From positions 1 through 27,809 of IMG/VR virus record IMGVR_UViG_3300024518_002812: a DNA stretch of 27,809 bases, one strand, 5' to 3'. The notes below the pieces were generated by a model. The model was not told where the DNA came from, made no database searches, and was given only the letters and a program-made list of their open reading frames with translations. The stretch comes from a virus. Shown here piece by piece: positions 19,773-27,809 of the stretch (positions are counted from its first letter, which is position 1; each line of letters begins with the position of its first letter). The position numbers were made by a program, and so were the translations under genes.

Positions 19773-20831
19773 TTACAGATATAAACCTTGTTTTAGTTTA
19801 AAATTATTGTCAACTATAGACCCATTATAAGACCCTTTAGTGCTGTTAACATTAAAACTGTATACTGAGTCAATATTATAATCGTTCCAGTACACGTTAT
19901 TTGTATCATAGAATGTAGTATTAGGATCTACATATCTAACTAACTGTGCTTGCTCCATAGGAGATACCCACGATGCCTTGTATGTTGCTGGGTCTGGATA
20001 GGTTGAATCTACACCTTGCTTATTCCAAGTAGCTCCGTTGATTGTACCGTCGTTACCATTACCAGAATGGTCGATTAAAGTAGCAGAACCAAAGTCACCG
20101 TTTTGTATATATGAGAATACTAAACCATCAACATTTGAAGTATAAGAGTATTGCGATATTTCACCAACCCAATATCTATTCTGAGCTACACCTATTTTAG
20201 TTGTAGAATTAATATACGCACCATCAAAATCGTTGATTGTACCTTGTGATACACTATTAATAATTAACTCAACAGAGCTACCACTAACTTTCAATTCAAA
20301 CTCATCATAACCACCAGTAGGAGCTGTACCCAAAATAAACTCATAACTCGTAGCTAATGTGCGGTATTGAAACAAATAGATATTAGGTCCTGTGTCAAAC
20401 CTTAGTTGAAACCCTGAACTATCATCACCAAAAATAGAACGGTCAGTAGACATATCATCAGTATATTTTGCTGTTACTTTATGAGTGCCATCTAATAATG
20501 AAGATGTCAATATACCAGTATCACAGTAATCATCTACACCATCAAACTTCAAAGCATCAGAACCCTTATAAAGCTCAAGGTCACCTATTACCACATCATT
20601 GACAGTCTTAGTATCAACTTGAAATGAATAGGTCACATCGGTATTAAATGGACTCCAGAAGGTATTTGATGTTAGGTATATAGGTTGAGCATCTTCTGTA
20701 TAAGTTACAAATTGATTATCATCCATTACACCCCATGAATTTTTATAGTCGGTAGGAGTAGCGAATACTTCATCAAACACTATATTTCCATCGTAGTCAT
20801 TAATATCACCAATTAAAACATTGTTAGCCAT
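19773..20831 (-). CDS. LamG-domain tail fibre or decoration protein
   Basis: A 352-aa protein. The start at 20831 (MANNVLIGDIND) has a perfect AAGGAGG site; longer frames are rejected. Residues about 91-270 form a concanavalin A-like (LamG) jelly roll: KFDGVDDYCDTG, then KVTAKYTDDM, FELKVSGSSVELIIN and HSGNGNDGTING. It is flanked by two copies of a second module: 27-75 (TDYKNSWGVMDD to TYSFQVDT) and 282-330 (ATYKASWVSPME to VYSFNVNS). The jelly roll probably binds glycans on the host surface. The duplicated module may attach it to the virion. It overlaps the zinc-ribbon gene by eight bases. Confidence 0.82.
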   Translation of the reverse strand: MANNVLIGDINDYDGNIVFDEVFATPTDYKNSWGVMDDNQFVTYTEDAQPIYLTSNTFWSPFNTDVTYSFQVDTKTVNDVVIGDLELYKGSDALKFDGVDDYCDTGILTSSLLDGTHKVTAKYTDDMSTDRSIFGDDSSGFQLRFDTGPNIYLFQYRTLATSYEFILGTAPTGGYDEFELKVSGSSVELIINSVSQGTINDFDGAYINSTTKIGVAQNRYWVGEISQYSYTSNVDGLVFSYIQNGDFGSATLIDHSGNGNDGTINGATWNKQGVDSTYPDPATYKASWVSPMEQAQLVRYVDPNTTFYDTNNVYWNDYNIDSVYSFNVNSTKGSYNGSIVDNNFKLKQGLYL

Positions 20832-20979
20832 ATATTTCCTCCTTATATTGCCATTTATATCCACCAGCTGTTTCCTGTAAACCTTTACAACTAGGAGATA
20901 ATCCATCTTTAGACTTGGTTCTTTTAAAAAACTCTCTTATATTTTTCACACAACCACATACTGAACAAGTTTTATTCAT
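20824..20979 (-). CDS. 51-aa zinc-ribbon mini-protein (HNH-like start)
   Basis: The ATG at 20979 has GGAGG 6 bases upstream, overlaps the previous stop, and the gene ends within the next ribosome site region. MNKTCSVCGCVKNIREFF then RTKSKDGLSPSCKG matches the N-terminal zinc ribbon seen on many phage HNH and recombination-related proteins, where the pattern is CxxC then CKxC. Here the final Cys of the second pair is replaced (SCKGL), though Cys10 could substitute, and the nuclease part is absent. It may be a remnant of a homing nuclease or a small zinc-binding virion protein. Confidence 0.6.
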   Translation of the reverse strand: MNKTCSVCGCVKNIREFFKRTKSKDGLSPSCKGLQETAGGYKWQYKEEIYG

Positions 20980-21304
20980 CTGTAACCTCCACTGGTGTAT
21001 ACATCTCAACTACCTTATCAACAAACCACATCTTAAGTTCATCACTAGCTAAGTCAGTTGTTGGTATCTCTGAAGCACGCACAGTAATAGTATTACCGAT
21101 GTACTCGTATTCACCTGTTAATACACCATCTTCAATGTACTCACAAGTAATAGCCATCTTAATCAATGGATCTTCAGCACTTAATGGTGTATGGGTGCTA
21201 TCACCCATTCTAAAATCACTCATATGAACCTTAGCTATAACACCACCAAATAGAGTAGCGTGTGCTGTTAGTTCATCAATCTTTTCAATACTTTTAATCT
21301 TCAT
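20972..21304 (-). CDS. Hypothetical tail-region protein, 110 aa
   Basis: Starts MKIKSIEKIDELTAHA with AGGAG 6 bases upstream. It is a beta-rich, acidic protein (TCEYIEDGVLTGEYEYIG, TITVRASEIP) with a C-terminal amphipathic helix. It lies between the two fibre genes, so a small tail or fibre-assembly protein is likely. No family recognised. Confidence 0.7.
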   Translation of the reverse strand: MKIKSIEKIDELTAHATLFGGVIAKVHMSDFRMGDSTHTPLSAEDPLIKMAITCEYIEDGVLTGEYEYIGNTITVRASEIPTTDLASDELKMWFVDKVVEMYTPVEVTDE

Positions 21305-21349
21305 TTTTATCTCCTATTGAAGAGGGCTTTCACACCCTCTAGTTAATTA

Positions 21350-24226
21350 TTATACAATTTTAAGTAACAGTGCAGAACCAGATGGTAATGTTGAAATCGG
21401 ATTATTAATCACATTAACAGTTAAGACACACTGACCCGTAGATGATACAAAGGTATTCATTATGTCAAACCTATCATTACTCCATGGAGCCATTGTAGCG
21501 TTCAATGAAGCAACAACAACATCATTTACTGCAAATGAAGCATCTGGGATTGTTATGGAGTGAACACCGACTGCAAAACTCTGACCAGTTAAGTCGTGAG
21601 TTATTACTGGTTTTTTATACTCACTATTCACCTGTAGCTTCCAATCAGACCAAGTAGTGTCAGCCGTAGCATATCTTATGTAATCACCATTCTGAGCGTG
21701 AGCCGTTTGTGTAATCGGAATTGATGAATCACCCCAAGGAATGTTTGAATCTACCATACACAATGATGAACCAGAGATAGGAATACTCAGAACAGATTTA
21801 AGCTTTAGCTCGTTAACATATCCAAGACCATATTTAGCGTATAATTCAGCAGGAGTATCATTATCATTTCTAGTATCATATCTATTAATACGACCTGTTT
21901 TACTTTGATTAACCCACTCTTTAGTAGTCAGTGTCGTAGCTTCTGATGCATCAATCGCGGCAATAGTAGTAAGTGGAGCTATAATAGCATCAGCATTCCA
22001 AGATACAGATAATGTAGCTGTAGAACTAAATGGAACACCACCATTAGAGCCTTTGTGGATTTCTATAGCATCGTCTTCTAATTTAACATAACCATTCTCA
22101 CCACCGCCAACAGGAGATGTGTTTGCAACAATAACACTAGAACCTGTTATGTTTACATTATCAACATCAGCACCTGTCGCTGGTCCAACTAAAATACCAT
22201 TAGGCTCAACTTCAAGTTTCTCTAGGTTAGTTGTACCCGTACCAACACCATTAACAATATCCATCTTAGTATCAAGTTGTGCTTTAGTAACTGCATCTTG
22301 TGGATCGGTACCATCAGTTAAACTCTTAATCTGATTACCCGCAATATTACCCACTGCAAGAGTTTGTGCTAGATTAGGAGTGAATGAACCACCACCAGAA
22401 GCACCACCACTAATACCAATAGGATTACCCAAAAGATTAATAATGAATTCACCACTATCTGTACCGTTACCATCTGGATCTAAGAACTGCACACTTGCAA
22501 GTCCTTCAACTCTCCATGGAATACGAGCAATTAAGAACGCTGTTAATCTGAGTTCTTCTGGTACAACAAATACACTAGTACCATCTTCATCATAGTACAT
22601 CTTTCTACCATCACCACCACCTGTGTTTTTGAGTCTTACAGGTAGATTAACAAATAGCTTACATTCACTTGTATCTTTATTAACAACACCAAATATTACA
22701 ATGTTTCCTGTAGCTGAAGTGTCGCGTATATCACCTTCAATATTAGTGTAACCTAATGCATCAGTAAGATTAGTTAACTTAGTATAGCTTGGTAAACCAC
22801 TAGTAGTACCATTAGCAACATATATTCCACTTGTATCAATTGATAAAGCAGGGAACTGATGTAAGTGTGTTTGATAGATCTCACCTGCAATTACATCTAA
22901 GGTCATAATATCATTAGTTACTGTAGCAGTAGGTGTAACACCTTTCCACCATTTAGGAGACTCTACACCCCAACGTTCTGTTAAGTATGATATTCTACCA
23001 CGGCCATCATGTGCACGAGCTGAAGTAATACGTCTGTGAACATCAGCTCCATCAGTAGTAACACTTACATAGTCTCTGATAGATACATTAGCTACACTTG
23101 CAAAAGGCTTTGGTGGGTATCCTGTTGTTGTTTTAAGTACAGGTAGATCATTAGTTAGATCAATGTACACTGTTTGCGACTGTGGCATATCTACAGTACC
23201 TTGAATAAGCTCTATACGAGACGCACCATTAACACCTGTACCTGTACCACTTACAGTTGTTTCAAGTTCATATATATTTGCTTCTAATTGTATTGGTAAG
23301 TTTCTTGATGGGTCTGCTAAGTTTGATACATCCATGTATACAGAAGTACCATCAACAATAATGTTAGTTTGTTGCTTCTCAATGATACAGCCATCAAATT
23401 CAAATTGATAGTTATCACGACTCATATTAATACCAAGTACACCATTCACTGCATCTTTAACAAGTACAGCACCAATTATGATAGGTTGAGCAGGAAAATC
23501 AGGTCTAGTATTAGTTAAAGCACCTCTGATAATATCCATATAGAGTGGTACACTTAAATCTAGTGCTGTAGTATCTACACCTGTGATAAAACCCTGTTGC
23601 ATGAACTCACATATTTCACCTGTTATAGCATCATTTGCGGCAACACCAAATACCCAATTCTCATTATAAGTATCTGATTTAGCTAGTTTAACACCGTATA
23701 CTCCAGGCGATACAAGGTTAGATGCGTATAGTACTTGACCTTTTAGAATATCTTCTTCAGCTGTAAATCTACTGGACACAAATCTACCCATTTGTATTGG
23801 TAGTCCTGTATCAGTATGTGCTACCATTGTTTGTGCAAACTCATCATACCATAGACGACCCTCTAAATATGTAGGTGCGGGTGATTGAGGAATAAAATCA
23901 ATGTATTCGGTTTGTTCGTCACCTAGATCAACAACTTTACCGTTGGCATCTAATCCTGCTTTTCTGGTACCTGTTCCCGCCAAATTAGAGATAGTTAAAT
24001 CTCTAAATTCGGTGGTGCTTCCTTCAGCTGGAAATGTAGCGAAAAACTTACTTCTATCACCAGCACTAGCAGAGTAATATCCACTATGTTTAACAGCTAT
24101 TTTATGATTAGGTTCGATATTGATAGTATCTTTAATAATAGCTAGTTGTTTCTCTTTGATAGTAGCCTCTCCACTAGCACTACTATCTGTTTCTACTCGA
24201 ATTACATCTTTATTTTCTATTGCCAT
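21350..24226 (-). CDS. Large tail fibre / receptor-binding protein
   Basis: A 958-aa protein with fibre composition: rich in Thr, Ser, Gly, Asn and Val, no enzymatic motif, long beta-prone runs. The N-terminal 110 residues carry short fibre-like repeats (FRDLTISNLAGTGTRKAGLDANG resembles the collar motif of many tail fibres). Residues 115-270 form a beta domain seen in phage appendage proteins (TYLEGRLWYDEF, QVLYASNLVSPGVYG). The centre has a glycine run (GISGGASGGGSF, about 615). The C-terminal 150 residues resemble a fibre tip (GLGYVNELKLKSVL, then GDYIRYATADTTWSDWKLQ). It probably binds the host and trimerises. AGAGGG precedes the ATG. Confidence 0.8.
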   Translation of the reverse strand: MAIENKDVIRVETDSSASGEATIKEKQLAIIKDTINIEPNHKIAVKHSGYYSASAGDRSKFFATFPAEGSTTEFRDLTISNLAGTGTRKAGLDANGKVVDLGDEQTEYIDFIPQSPAPTYLEGRLWYDEFAQTMVAHTDTGLPIQMGRFVSSRFTAEEDILKGQVLYASNLVSPGVYGVKLAKSDTYNENWVFGVAANDAITGEICEFMQQGFITGVDTTALDLSVPLYMDIIRGALTNTRPDFPAQPIIIGAVLVKDAVNGVLGINMSRDNYQFEFDGCIIEKQQTNIIVDGTSVYMDVSNLADPSRNLPIQLEANIYELETTVSGTGTGVNGASRIELIQGTVDMPQSQTVYIDLTNDLPVLKTTTGYPPKPFASVANVSIRDYVSVTTDGADVHRRITSARAHDGRGRISYLTERWGVESPKWWKGVTPTATVTNDIMTLDVIAGEIYQTHLHQFPALSIDTSGIYVANGTTSGLPSYTKLTNLTDALGYTNIEGDIRDTSATGNIVIFGVVNKDTSECKLFVNLPVRLKNTGGGDGRKMYYDEDGTSVFVVPEELRLTAFLIARIPWRVEGLASVQFLDPDGNGTDSGEFIINLLGNPIGISGGASGGGSFTPNLAQTLAVGNIAGNQIKSLTDGTDPQDAVTKAQLDTKMDIVNGVGTGTTNLEKLEVEPNGILVGPATGADVDNVNITGSSVIVANTSPVGGGENGYVKLEDDAIEIHKGSNGGVPFSSTATLSVSWNADAIIAPLTTIAAIDASEATTLTTKEWVNQSKTGRINRYDTRNDNDTPAELYAKYGLGYVNELKLKSVLSIPISGSSLCMVDSNIPWGDSSIPITQTAHAQNGDYIRYATADTTWSDWKLQVNSEYKKPVITHDLTGQSFAVGVHSITIPDASFAVNDVVVASLNATMAPWSNDRFDIMNTFVSSTGQCVLTVNVINNPISTLPSGSALLLKIV

Positions 24227-24228
24227 GT

Positions 24229-27200
24229 TTAATTACCCTCTATAATATTAGTGTCTTCCGTTCCACTCTCTACTATGTCAGTAGGTTGTGAACCAGTTTC
24301 ATGTATTTCTGACCAACCACCACCACCAGTTATATCACCTCTCATTTGTGCTGTTATAACTACTACAGGTTTAGCACTGATACTAATAGATATATCTGTG
24401 ATAATTCCTTTATGTTCTGAACCAGATGGTGCAATTGTTGGTATTTCTAATTGAATAGGTGATCCATGATCTAAACCTTGTTCTATATAGAAATCTAAAC
24501 CCACTGTAAACGTTGCTGTATATCGTTCGTCTACTACTAGATTTTCACCCTCTTCTCGTACACCTTGCCATTCATACAACTTTAGTAGAAAATCAACAGC
24601 TCCGTCTTGATCTTTAATGAGTTTAACTTCACCCAGATCTGATGGAAATTCTGCAATTATATTGTAAGTTTGATATAGTTTAGATGCTAATTTCCAAAGC
24701 TTAGCGCTTAACTCAGCCTTGATAGATTCTATTCCTTCAATACCAGTTACGAACGTACTTTGATATGATGGTGCATCTACATTAGTGATAGATATCTCTT
24801 TTTGAAAATCACCCACTACATCATTATAGTTATACCTGATTTTACCTTGTGTGAATATGTCAGAATATTGTGTAGGATTAAATTTATATTTACCTTCAAT
24901 ATCTGAATATTTAATAACAGTACCGATATCTTCAGATATTGAAGGTATCAGCGGATACACTTTCTCTACACCATCATTACTAATAGTTCCCATAGACCAC
25001 ATTGTTCTATTAAGTTCATTCTTCATAGCTGTAGTATTCATATCACTAAAAGTCAGTTTCTGACCTTCTAATTCATACGTAGTTGCTAGACTAGGGTTAT
25101 TAGTACCACCATTATTAGAACTATAATCAATCAATGATGACCATGTTGCTGTAGGATAATCTGAACCCCAACCATTTAAAGGTTTTTCAATGCCTTGAAT
25201 CGTATAGTTTTGTAGTCTTAGAATATGATCATATAAAACATTAGCGTATATTATCTTATTAGCTCTACTAGAAGAATTATCAAAAGCTCTACCAACATAT
25301 GAAAAAGCTGTTTTATCTGGTTCTGAATCATATTCTGCTGAAATCGCTAATTGCTTAGTAGTCCATTTACAATAACTAAGAGTACCAGAAACCCCAGTAC
25401 CACGAGCACATAAGAATACAAAGAATTTAGATTGACTTGTTAATAGGAAATCATCAAGATCAAACTCTAATGACATCTTGTTTACGATCATAATTCCATT
25501 TGATTTATAACCTACAGTATTATTATCATAATAGTTGTATAGATTATCGTCATCAGTATAACCACCCTCTACACTTTCAGGAAATAGATTACTTAAGTAC
25601 TTATATGTACCTCCTGCTGGTGCTGGATCTTCAGTATTACCAGTACCTCCGATATTTTCAGACCATTTACCACTAATAAAATTCCATCCACGATAATCAT
25701 GCACCATCAAAAATACAGCTTTATCTGTTTGTGTATCATAACCACTTTGATTCTTAGATCTAATAGCTACATCACCAGTGAAGTACATTTTATTAGGTGA
25801 CTTTTTAAAATCAGGCATACCACATTTATATACTAGTCCTGTTCTTTGAAATGTATTATCAGGAATTTGTGGTAGTATTGGTGATGTATCTGGTATAGTT
25901 CCACGAGTTATAGATAGTTCTGCAAATGAATCATAATCATTATCATATATAAATCGTTCACTCACTATAATATTTTCAGTTACAGGTGCATTGATAGACT
26001 CCATTTGAGCATATATACCATGTGATTGATATTGACTAGTACCAAAACACCAGAACTTTTTAAAGTCTTCTGGTAGATCCCCAACACTTAAACTATCTAA
26101 ATCTGTACCGAAAGCGTGCTGTACTGGTGTATTAGCACCACCATCACTAAAATTCTTGAATGGTAGATATGTTTCACCTGTTTGTTTAACCTGAACCATT
26201 CTATCACCTGAATTTATAAAACCACCTTTATATGTAGGTGCTTCTTGGAATCCTTCACCCTCAGCATATAAATATGATTTTCCTGCATAACCATTTTCAG
26301 TATTAACCCATCCATCCATTTGTATATATTTGTCAACTTCTACAAACTTAATAATAGAATATTCTGAAGGGGAAGGTTCGTATGTACCATCTTTCCAAGG
26401 ATCATAGACCACTCCTAATATCCCATCAGGGGTTACATTCTTAGTACCAGCTACACCATTACCTAATCGTATTGTAAGTGTACTATTAATTGAATTCACT
26501 TCAATAGTATTATGTGATGAAACCATAGTGAACAACTCACCAGAACCAGAACCATCTATTACAGATATATACGGGTCACCTTGTTGGTTGCTGTTATTGA
26601 TAGAGTATATAAGAGATACATAATCATTTAACTGTTGAGTAGTAAGAGTTTTATTGATACACTTAATAATTATTCTATCAGATGTACTAATGTATACTTT
26701 CCAAAAATATGGAGTAGCACCATCTATGATATCATTAATACCGTTATCAACTGATATACCTTTAGTATATTGTACGTTATCAGATTTATCAGTAGATGTA
26801 TCTCCTATAAACATTGGTTTATATATATCTGTATTGTATATCAATTCCGATGCTGGTGATTTATATCCCTTTGATACTGATTCTGTCTTGATATCGATAT
26901 AATCAAAGTGTGGTGTCACTTTAGTGATAATACCAGTGTATAGTGAACCTCTAGTATTACTACCACTTTCATTAATATAGCTATACTCTATTGATATCTT
27001 CTGATTATATAGAGAGATTTCATTCTCTTTTAACCATTCTAATAGTCCGAAGTTGTTACTGAGTTTAATAGTTGAACCATTCAGTGATGCATAGTTCCCA
27101 GACCGCCTTACATCTACACTTTTAGCTATAGATGTAACCCAATTCTTAGATAGAACTCCTACTTTATATGGTTTATTATAAATAATTGCGTCTGACTCAG

Positions 27201-27297
27201 AATAGTTTAGATATCCATTATATATACCTACAGATGTATCAGTTGCTGTTACACCATTAAGCTTTATAGATACACCTATTGCTAGTGTTGAATTCAT
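24229..27297 (-). CDS. Large tail/baseplate-associated structural protein
   Basis: A 1022-aa protein, upstream of the fibre gene with a 2-base gap. It is beta-rich and Asn/Tyr/Ser-rich, with an N-terminal domain (about 1-150) that includes ISIEYSYINESG and GIITKVTPHFDYIDIK, a pattern like baseplate hub or distal-tail components that handle ring geometry. Residues 920-1000 are another compact beta region (YTATFTVGLDFYIEQGLDHG). The Gly-rich tail is short (TGGGGWSEIHETG). No enzymatic motif is visible. The start codon shares a base with the previous stop. By position it should be the adaptor to which the fibre attaches. Confidence 0.7.
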   Translation of the reverse strand: MNSTLAIGVSIKLNGVTATDTSVGIYNGYLNYSESDAIIYNKPYKVGVLSKNWVTSIAKSVDVRRSGNYASLNGSTIKLSNNFGLLEWLKENEISLYNQKISIEYSYINESGSNTRGSLYTGIITKVTPHFDYIDIKTESVSKGYKSPASELIYNTDIYKPMFIGDTSTDKSDNVQYTKGISVDNGINDIIDGATPYFWKVYISTSDRIIIKCINKTLTTQQLNDYVSLIYSINNSNQQGDPYISVIDGSGSGELFTMVSSHNTIEVNSINSTLTIRLGNGVAGTKNVTPDGILGVVYDPWKDGTYEPSPSEYSIIKFVEVDKYIQMDGWVNTENGYAGKSYLYAEGEGFQEAPTYKGGFINSGDRMVQVKQTGETYLPFKNFSDGGANTPVQHAFGTDLDSLSVGDLPEDFKKFWCFGTSQYQSHGIYAQMESINAPVTENIIVSERFIYDNDYDSFAELSITRGTIPDTSPILPQIPDNTFQRTGLVYKCGMPDFKKSPNKMYFTGDVAIRSKNQSGYDTQTDKAVFLMVHDYRGWNFISGKWSENIGGTGNTEDPAPAGGTYKYLSNLFPESVEGGYTDDDNLYNYYDNNTVGYKSNGIMIVNKMSLEFDLDDFLLTSQSKFFVFLCARGTGVSGTLSYCKWTTKQLAISAEYDSEPDKTAFSYVGRAFDNSSSRANKIIYANVLYDHILRLQNYTIQGIEKPLNGWGSDYPTATWSSLIDYSSNNGGTNNPSLATTYELEGQKLTFSDMNTTAMKNELNRTMWSMGTISNDGVEKVYPLIPSISEDIGTVIKYSDIEGKYKFNPTQYSDIFTQGKIRYNYNDVVGDFQKEISITNVDAPSYQSTFVTGIEGIESIKAELSAKLWKLASKLYQTYNIIAEFPSDLGEVKLIKDQDGAVDFLLKLYEWQGVREEGENLVVDERYTATFTVGLDFYIEQGLDHGSPIQLEIPTIAPSGSEHKGIITDISISISAKPVVVITAQMRGDITGGGGWSEIHETGSQPTDIVESGTEDTNIIEGN

Positions 27298-27803
27298 TAT
27301 GATATTACTCCTGTTAATTGTAGCTTGAATGCTATTAGAAAATCATCACTATTTCTATGTGTTATTTTAATACTAGAATTTGATAGAGATACACTAAACT
27401 CAGTATTAGTATTGTATTGTTGTCCGAATGGTACAAATATTGCAGGAGATACTAAACTTATAGTGTTATCTCTCTGAGTTAGTAACATATTGAGCAACTT
27501 AACAGCACTGTTATAATTCACTTTGACACTAATAGTAGTCTCTTCTAGGTAGTTAACAACATTTCTATCTACACAGCTATAATTATTATGTAACTGTAAA
27601 CCGCTCTGTATTTCGTTGTTATCCTGATTAAATGATGATTCAGGATATGGTAAGTCAACACCACCTAGTGACCATGATGTAGATGATTGATAACACACAC
27701 CATTAATATCACTAGGTGTTAATGGTATGAAATCCCTTATGTTGTCATACGCTGGGATTATATCGATATCGTAATGGTTCACATATCCGTAAAGATCAAC
27801 CAT
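27297..27803 (-). CDS. Tail-associated protein, possibly 5' incomplete
   Basis: The frame gives 168 aa from MVDLYGYVNHYDID to GVIS. It is beta-rich and appears to be a small tail component translated just before the 1022-aa protein. No ribosome site can be checked because only six bases remain before the window ends, and the frame stays open to the edge, so the real start may be further right. No family recognised. Confidence 0.65.
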   Translation of the reverse strand: MVDLYGYVNHYDIDIIPAYDNIRDFIPLTPSDINGVCYQSSTSWSLGGVDLPYPESSFNQDNNEIQSGLQLHNNYSCVDRNVVNYLEETTISVKVNYNSAVKLLNMLLTQRDNTISLVSPAIFVPFGQQYNTNTEFSVSLSNSSIKITHRNSDDFLIAFKLQLTGVIS

Positions 27804-27809
27804 AGGTTT

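Noticed and set aside
1-27809. Possibility that the window is a complete circle, since the partial gene at 1-111 would continue in frame into the one at 27803
   Set aside because: In-frame joining has a one-in-three chance, and no tape-measure or tail-tube genes are present, so the window is more likely part of a larger genome. Reads spanning the ends would settle it.
1-27809. CRISPR arrays, tRNA genes, insertion sequences, integrase or attachment sites
   Set aside because: None seen: no regularly spaced direct repeats of suitable length, no cloverleaf-like sequence, no transposase or recombinase motif.

Overview
The window is part of an AT-rich tailed-bacteriophage genome (Caudoviricetes type). 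The evidence is a contiguous set of small terminase, large terminase, portal, MuF-type head protein, scaffold and major capsid protein, together with tail-fibre genes, an M15 peptidase endolysin and a phage replication module. No integrase, attachment site, tRNA or host chromosomal gene is visible. A Rha-type regulator leaves open a temperate or once-temperate life style. Class III (type IV pilin) leader sequences and a gene with a Sec-type signal suggest a Gram-negative host of low GC, but the sequence does not identify it.

Almost everything is transcribed right to left (minus strand). Region by region in the direction of transcription: (1) 27803-18683, tail or baseplate proteins, a 958-aa fibre, a zinc-ribbon mini-protein, a LamG-containing fibre or decoration protein, a spike-base-like protein, the endolysin and a holin-like membrane protein, ending at a bidirectional terminator (18466-18499). 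(2) 17772-18430 on the plus strand, a CxC protein and an HExxH zinc metallopeptidase, translationally coupled. (3) 17771-17095, a gene-free, hairpin-rich region carrying a strong leftward promoter with an intrinsic terminator about 40 bp downstream (a candidate small RNA or attenuated leader). (4) 17094-11163, replication and regulation: SF3/VirE-like helicase, a candidate iteron origin (15090-15240), a small helical (RHH-like) protein, a GIY-YIG nuclease, an SSB-like acidic-tail protein, two micro-proteins, Rha, an AEP-like primase, an HNH nuclease and a 31-aa membrane peptide, closed by a terminator at 11094-11122. (5) 11069-7942, small accessory genes with their own promoters, including a J-domain protein and an exported protein. 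(6) 7830-6689, two type IV pilin-like genes with their own promoter and terminators, laid out like a moron cassette. (7) 6172-6627 on the plus strand, a short protein resembling sigma-70 region 2. (8) 6052-1, the packaging and head operon, running off the left edge.

Several near-identical promoters recur: TTGACT/TTGACA-N17-TATATT around the replication genes, and TTGCAC/TTGCAT-N17/18-TATATT-like boxes ahead of the accessory genes. This suggests early expression by host RNA polymerase. The sigma-like gene lies divergently from the terminase operon, so it could take part in switching on late genes; this is inference. Tail-tube, tape-measure and head-completion genes are missing and presumably lie beyond the left edge, linking round to the tail genes at the right edge if the genome map is circular.
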